Source: Alistipes sp. CAG:831 (lineage in GTDB: Bacteria; Bacteroidota; Bacteroidia; Bacteroidales; UBA932). From it: DNA of 36,086 bases. The stretch lies in assembly GCA_000432775.1 (NCBI GenBank), contig HF990323.1:1-36086 (forward strand). Reading direction: 5' to 3'. Shown piece by piece: positions 33,142-36,086 of the stretch. Position numbers and translations under genes: made by a program. Under the pieces are notes generated by a model. The model did no database searches, was not told the origin of the DNA, and worked only from the letters and a program-made list of their open reading frames with translations. Each line of letters starts with the position of its first letter. Position 1 is the stretch's first letter.

Positions 33142-36086
33142 ATGCCGGAACAGACAATAGCAAAGTCATTGAACAAGACTTACCGACAAGTAAGTATTGA
33201 TAAGCAATCATTTGATTCGTTCAGGAACCAACTTGAAATATTTTACAGGCAGATTTCCACAATTGATACAGAGGAGAAAATCAAAGGTGATTTAATGGAT
33301 TTTCTCAAACAGGCCTTTTATGGACAGAACTACAAGGTTTCCCCCAATGGTCGTATAGACTGTGCTATTCATCTTGGTAATAGCATAGAATCACCTATAG
33401 GAGTAATCATTGAAGTAAAGATGCCAACTAATGTATCTGAAATGATTACTAGAGACAATCTGAATAAAAAAGCATTACAAGAATTGCTATTGTACTATCT
33501 TCGCGAACGCGTTGAAAAGAAAAATATACAATTAAAGCAGCTTATCGTAACCAATATCTATGAGTTCTTTATATTTGATGCTCAAGAATTTGAACGGGTA
33601 TTTTATTCTAACAAGAAGCTTTTAAAACAATTCGCAGAGTTTAATGACGGTGTCTTAACCTCAGACAGGACAGATTTTTTTTACAGAGAAATTGCTGCCG
33701 AAGCTATTGAATCTGTAAAAGACTACCTTTCCTATACATGGTTTGATATTCAGAAGTACAAATCCGCTTTGAATTCAGAAAATAACAAACGACTTATCGA
33801 ACTATATAAAGTTTTCAGTCCTGAACATTTACTGAAAAAGCGTACCCGGAATGACAGTAATTCTCTTAATACAAAATTTTACAGTGAGTTACTCTATATC
33901 ATCGGACTGGAAGAAGTTGAGGATAAAGGAAGTCATAAACGCATTATTATGCGAAAGAATGCAGAAAATCGAAATCCTGCATCAATATTGGAAAATACCA
34001 TTACAATTCTTGACAGCGAGGATTGCTTAGACGACATACCTAACCGTACTACTTTCGGAAAAGACAAATCCGAACAACTTTTTAATGTAGCATTGGAATT
34101 AACCATCAATTGGATAAACAGGATTCTATTTCTTAAATTATTGGAGGCACAGCTTGTTAAATATCACAAAGGCGACACCTCATATGCATTTTTACATCCT
34201 CAATTTATCCCTAATTATGACGAATTAAATAAGTTGTTTTTCCAAGTATTGGCAAAACGACCATGTGATAGGAGAGGCGAAATTAACGATAAATTCGGTA
34301 AAATTCCCTATCTGAATAGTTCCTTGTTCGAAGTAAACGCATTAGAACGTAAAACAATTAAAATCAGCAATCTTGACAACAGTGAGTTACCTCTTTACAG
34401 CAGCACAGTGCTTAAGGATGGTACAAAGCCACGTTACAAAAGTTTGCCGACATTACGTTACCTACTGGAGTTTCTTGATGCCTACGATTTCGCAAGTGAA
34501 AGTTCTGCAGATGTACAGGAAACCGCAAAGACAATCATCAATGCCTCTGTTCTCGGTCTTATTTTTGAAAAGATTAACGGTCACAAGGACGGCTCCGTAT
34601 TTACCCCTGGGGCTGTAACGATGTATATGAGCAGGGAAGCTATCCAAGCGACCGTCGTACGCAAATTCAATGAAGCAATGGGGTGGGATTGTCAGAATTA
34701 CGAGGCATTAAAAGACAAGGATATTGACGATTACAGCAAGGCTAATACCATTGTGGACTCAATTCGTATTTGCGATCCAGCCGTCGGCTCCGGACATTTC
34801 CTCGTGTCTGTACTCAACGAGATGCTCCGCACAAAATACGACCTTGGCATCCTCTTGGATCGTAACGGGAAACGCATCAAAAAGCAAGATTGGAACATCG
34901 AAATAGAGAATGACGAACTTATCGTTTCTGATTCAGACGGTGTTCTATTCGTCTATATCCCGGGTAATGATGAGACACAGCGCATACAAGAGGCACTCTT
35001 CAACGAAAAACGCAAAATTATCGAAAACTGCCTGTTCGGAGTTGACCTTAATCCTAATGCGGTCAATATCTGCCGCCTTCGTCTTTGGATTGAGTTGTTG
35101 AAAAACGCCTATTATACAAAAGAAAGCGGTTATTCGGAACTAGAGACTCTGCCTAATATTGACATTAATATTAAAGTTGGAAACTCTCTCGTTCATCGTT
35201 TTGACCTCAAACAGGATATATCGGAAATACTCAAGAAAAATAACATTTCCATAAGCCAGTACAAAGATGCTGTAACTAGTTACAAGAATGCCCATAGCAA
35301 AGATGAGAAGCGGAAACTTGAAGAAATGCTTTCAACAATTAAATCTAATTTGAGGACACAGATAAATCAAAATGATCCGAAAGTTTTGCGTAAAACGCAG
35401 CTGGAAAGAGAATTGAATGATTTGATTGCTCCCAAACTTTTTGAGATTTCCAAAAAGGAACAAATTATACAAGCAAAGCAAGAAAAGGAACTGAGAAGCA
35501 AGATAGGCAAATTAAATGATGAAATAGAAGAAATCAGAAATAATAAAATGTTTGTCGGAGCTTTCGAGTGGCGTATAGAGTTTCCAGAAATTTTGGATGA
35601 ATATGGACACTTTACCGGATTCGATTGTATAATCGGGAATCCACCATATATACAATTGCAGAAGATGGGAACTGATGCAGATGCGCTTCAAAAAATGGGC
35701 TATGAGACTTATGAACGCACTGGGGATATCTATTGCCTGTTCTACGAAATGGGAATGGAATTGTTAAAACAAGATGCTCTTCTGTCATTCATCACCTCGA
35801 ACGGTTGGTTGAAATCCGCCTATGGCAAACCACTTCGTTCATTATTGACCGAGAAATATAATCCTTCTAAATTGATTGATTTTGCTGGATTCAAAGTTTT
35901 TGATTCGGCAACTGTTGATGTCAACATACTAAACGTTGAAAATAGAGTTCCTTCAAAGTTCACATCTGCTTGTTCAATCAAGAAAGAAAGTTTTGACATT
36001 GAAAAATTGAGCGATTATGTCGAGACACATACAATAATTGCCTCGTTCTCTTCATCTGACTCTTGGGCTATTCTATCGGAAATAGA
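33142..36086 (+). CDS. Type IIG-like restriction endonuclease/N6-adenine methyltransferase, partial
   Basis: An open frame starts ATG CCG GAA at 33142 and runs past the window end; 981 residues are visible. The N-terminal nuclease part has D73 in GRIDCAIHLG and E91-V-K93 in VIIEVKMPTN, a PD-(D/E)xK-type site. The methyltransferase part has the AdoMet-binding motif I D545-PAVGSGHF (545-553), GVDLNPNAVNICRLRLW, and the catalytic motif IV N833-PPY836. A coiled charged stretch lies at ~720-800 (KKEQIIQAKQEKELRSK). The start of a target-recognition region follows (SFITSNGWLKSAYGKPLRSLL). This is the Eco57I-type domain order, one protein that both modifies and cuts. The missing C-terminus should hold the rest of target recognition. 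The protein is intact as far as seen. Confidence 0.9.
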   Translation, partial: MPEQTIAKSLNKTYRQVSIDKQSFDSFRNQLEIFYRQISTIDTEEKIKGDLMDFLKQAFYGQNYKVSPNGRIDCAIHLGNSIESPIGVIIEVKMPTNVSEMITRDNLNKKALQELLLYYLRERVEKKNIQLKQLIVTNIYEFFIFDAQEFERVFYSNKKLLKQFAEFNDGVLTSDRTDFFYREIAAEAIESVKDYLSYTWFDIQKYKSALNSENNKRLIELYKVFSPEHLLKKRTRNDSNSLNTKFYSELLYIIGLEEVEDKGSHKRIIMRKNAENRNPASILENTITILDSEDCLDDIPNRTTFGKDKSEQLFNVALELTINWINRILFLKLLEAQLVKYHKGDTSYAFLHPQFIPNYDELNKLFFQVLAKRPCDRRGEINDKFGKIPYLNSSLFEVNALERKTIKISNLDNSELPLYSSTVLKDGTKPRYKSLPTLRYLLEFLDAYDFASESSADVQETAKTIINASVLGLIFEKINGHKDGSVFTPGAVTMYMSREAIQATVVRKFNEAMGWDCQNYEALKDKDIDDYSKANTIVDSIRICDPAVGSGHFLVSVLNEMLRTKYDLGILLDRNGKRIKKQDWNIEIENDELIVSDSDGVLFVYIPGNDETQRIQEALFNEKRKIIENCLFGVDLNPNAVNICRLRLWIELLKNAYYTKESGYSELETLPNIDINIKVGNSLVHRFDLKQDISEILKKNNISISQYKDAVTSYKNAHSKDEKRKLEEMLSTIKSNLRTQINQNDPKVLRKTQLERELNDLIAPKLFEISKKEQIIQAKQEKELRSKIGKLNDEIEEIRNNKMFVGAFEWRIEFPEILDEYGHFTGFDCIIGNPPYIQLQKMGTDADALQKMGYETYERTGDIYCLFYEMGMELLKQDALLSFITSNGWLKSAYGKPLRSLLTEKYNPSKLIDFAGFKVFDSATVDVNILNVENRVPSKFTSACSIKKESFDIEKLSDYVETHTIIASFSSSDSWAILSEI

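Overview
The window looks like chromosomal DNA of an anaerobic member of the Bacteroidota, order Bacteroidales. The evidence is a SusC/SusD outer-membrane pair, TAnnTTTG-type -7 promoter boxes, a 57-residue Hc1-like histone, a PCMD-domain lipoprotein-like protein, a reverse rubrerythrin, and an arginine pathway built around an N-succinylornithine carbamoyltransferase. By eye the first ~28.6 kb is GC-rich and tightly packed. The last ~7.3 kb is clearly AT-richer with different codon use, which suggests an acquired island. I see no rRNA, tRNA, CRISPR array or insertion sequence.

Layout. 0-4.9 kb: SusC-like TonB-dependent transporter and SusD-like lipoprotein, ended by a hairpin. 5.0-7.3 kb (minus): operon of CPBP protease, mannose-6-phosphate isomerase and an S4 RNA-binding protein. 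7.4-9.0 kb: FtsB/DivIC-like protein (plus), then rplY-pth (minus) with a structured rplY leader. 9.1-10.9 kb: reverse rubrerythrin facing a secreted clostripain-family protease. 10.9-14.7 kb: YtxH protein, holin-III-like membrane protein, an unknown 91-residue protein, TrkA, then aspartate ammonia-lyase. 14.65-19.3 kb: an Omp85-type barrel and PCMD protein (minus), divergent from a secreted M6 metalloprotease and a small lipoprotein (plus). 19.35-20.2 kb: Hc1-like histone (minus) and MarC (plus).

20.2-28.7 kb: one long arginine operon in the order GNAT-argG-argC-argD-argF'-argB-argE-argH. Junctions overlap or are a few bases apart. It is preceded by a recognisable promoter and a ~240-nt leader. 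The leader encodes an apparent 31-residue peptide with an Arg-Arg-Ile-Arg stretch lying inside a stem-loop, so it is a candidate arginine-sensing attenuator. The carbamoyltransferase has Pro at residue 90, the residue known to select succinylated over acetylated ornithine.

28.8-36.1 kb: a putative defence island. On the minus strand are a DUF262/HNH (GmrSD-like) protein and a RES-domain-like protein. Divergent on the plus strand are a small XRE regulator, a DUF1016 (YhcG-type) PD-(D/E)xK nuclease and a fused nuclease/N6-adenine methyltransferase (type IIG-like) that runs off the end of the window. The most interesting items are the arginine leader and this five-gene island.
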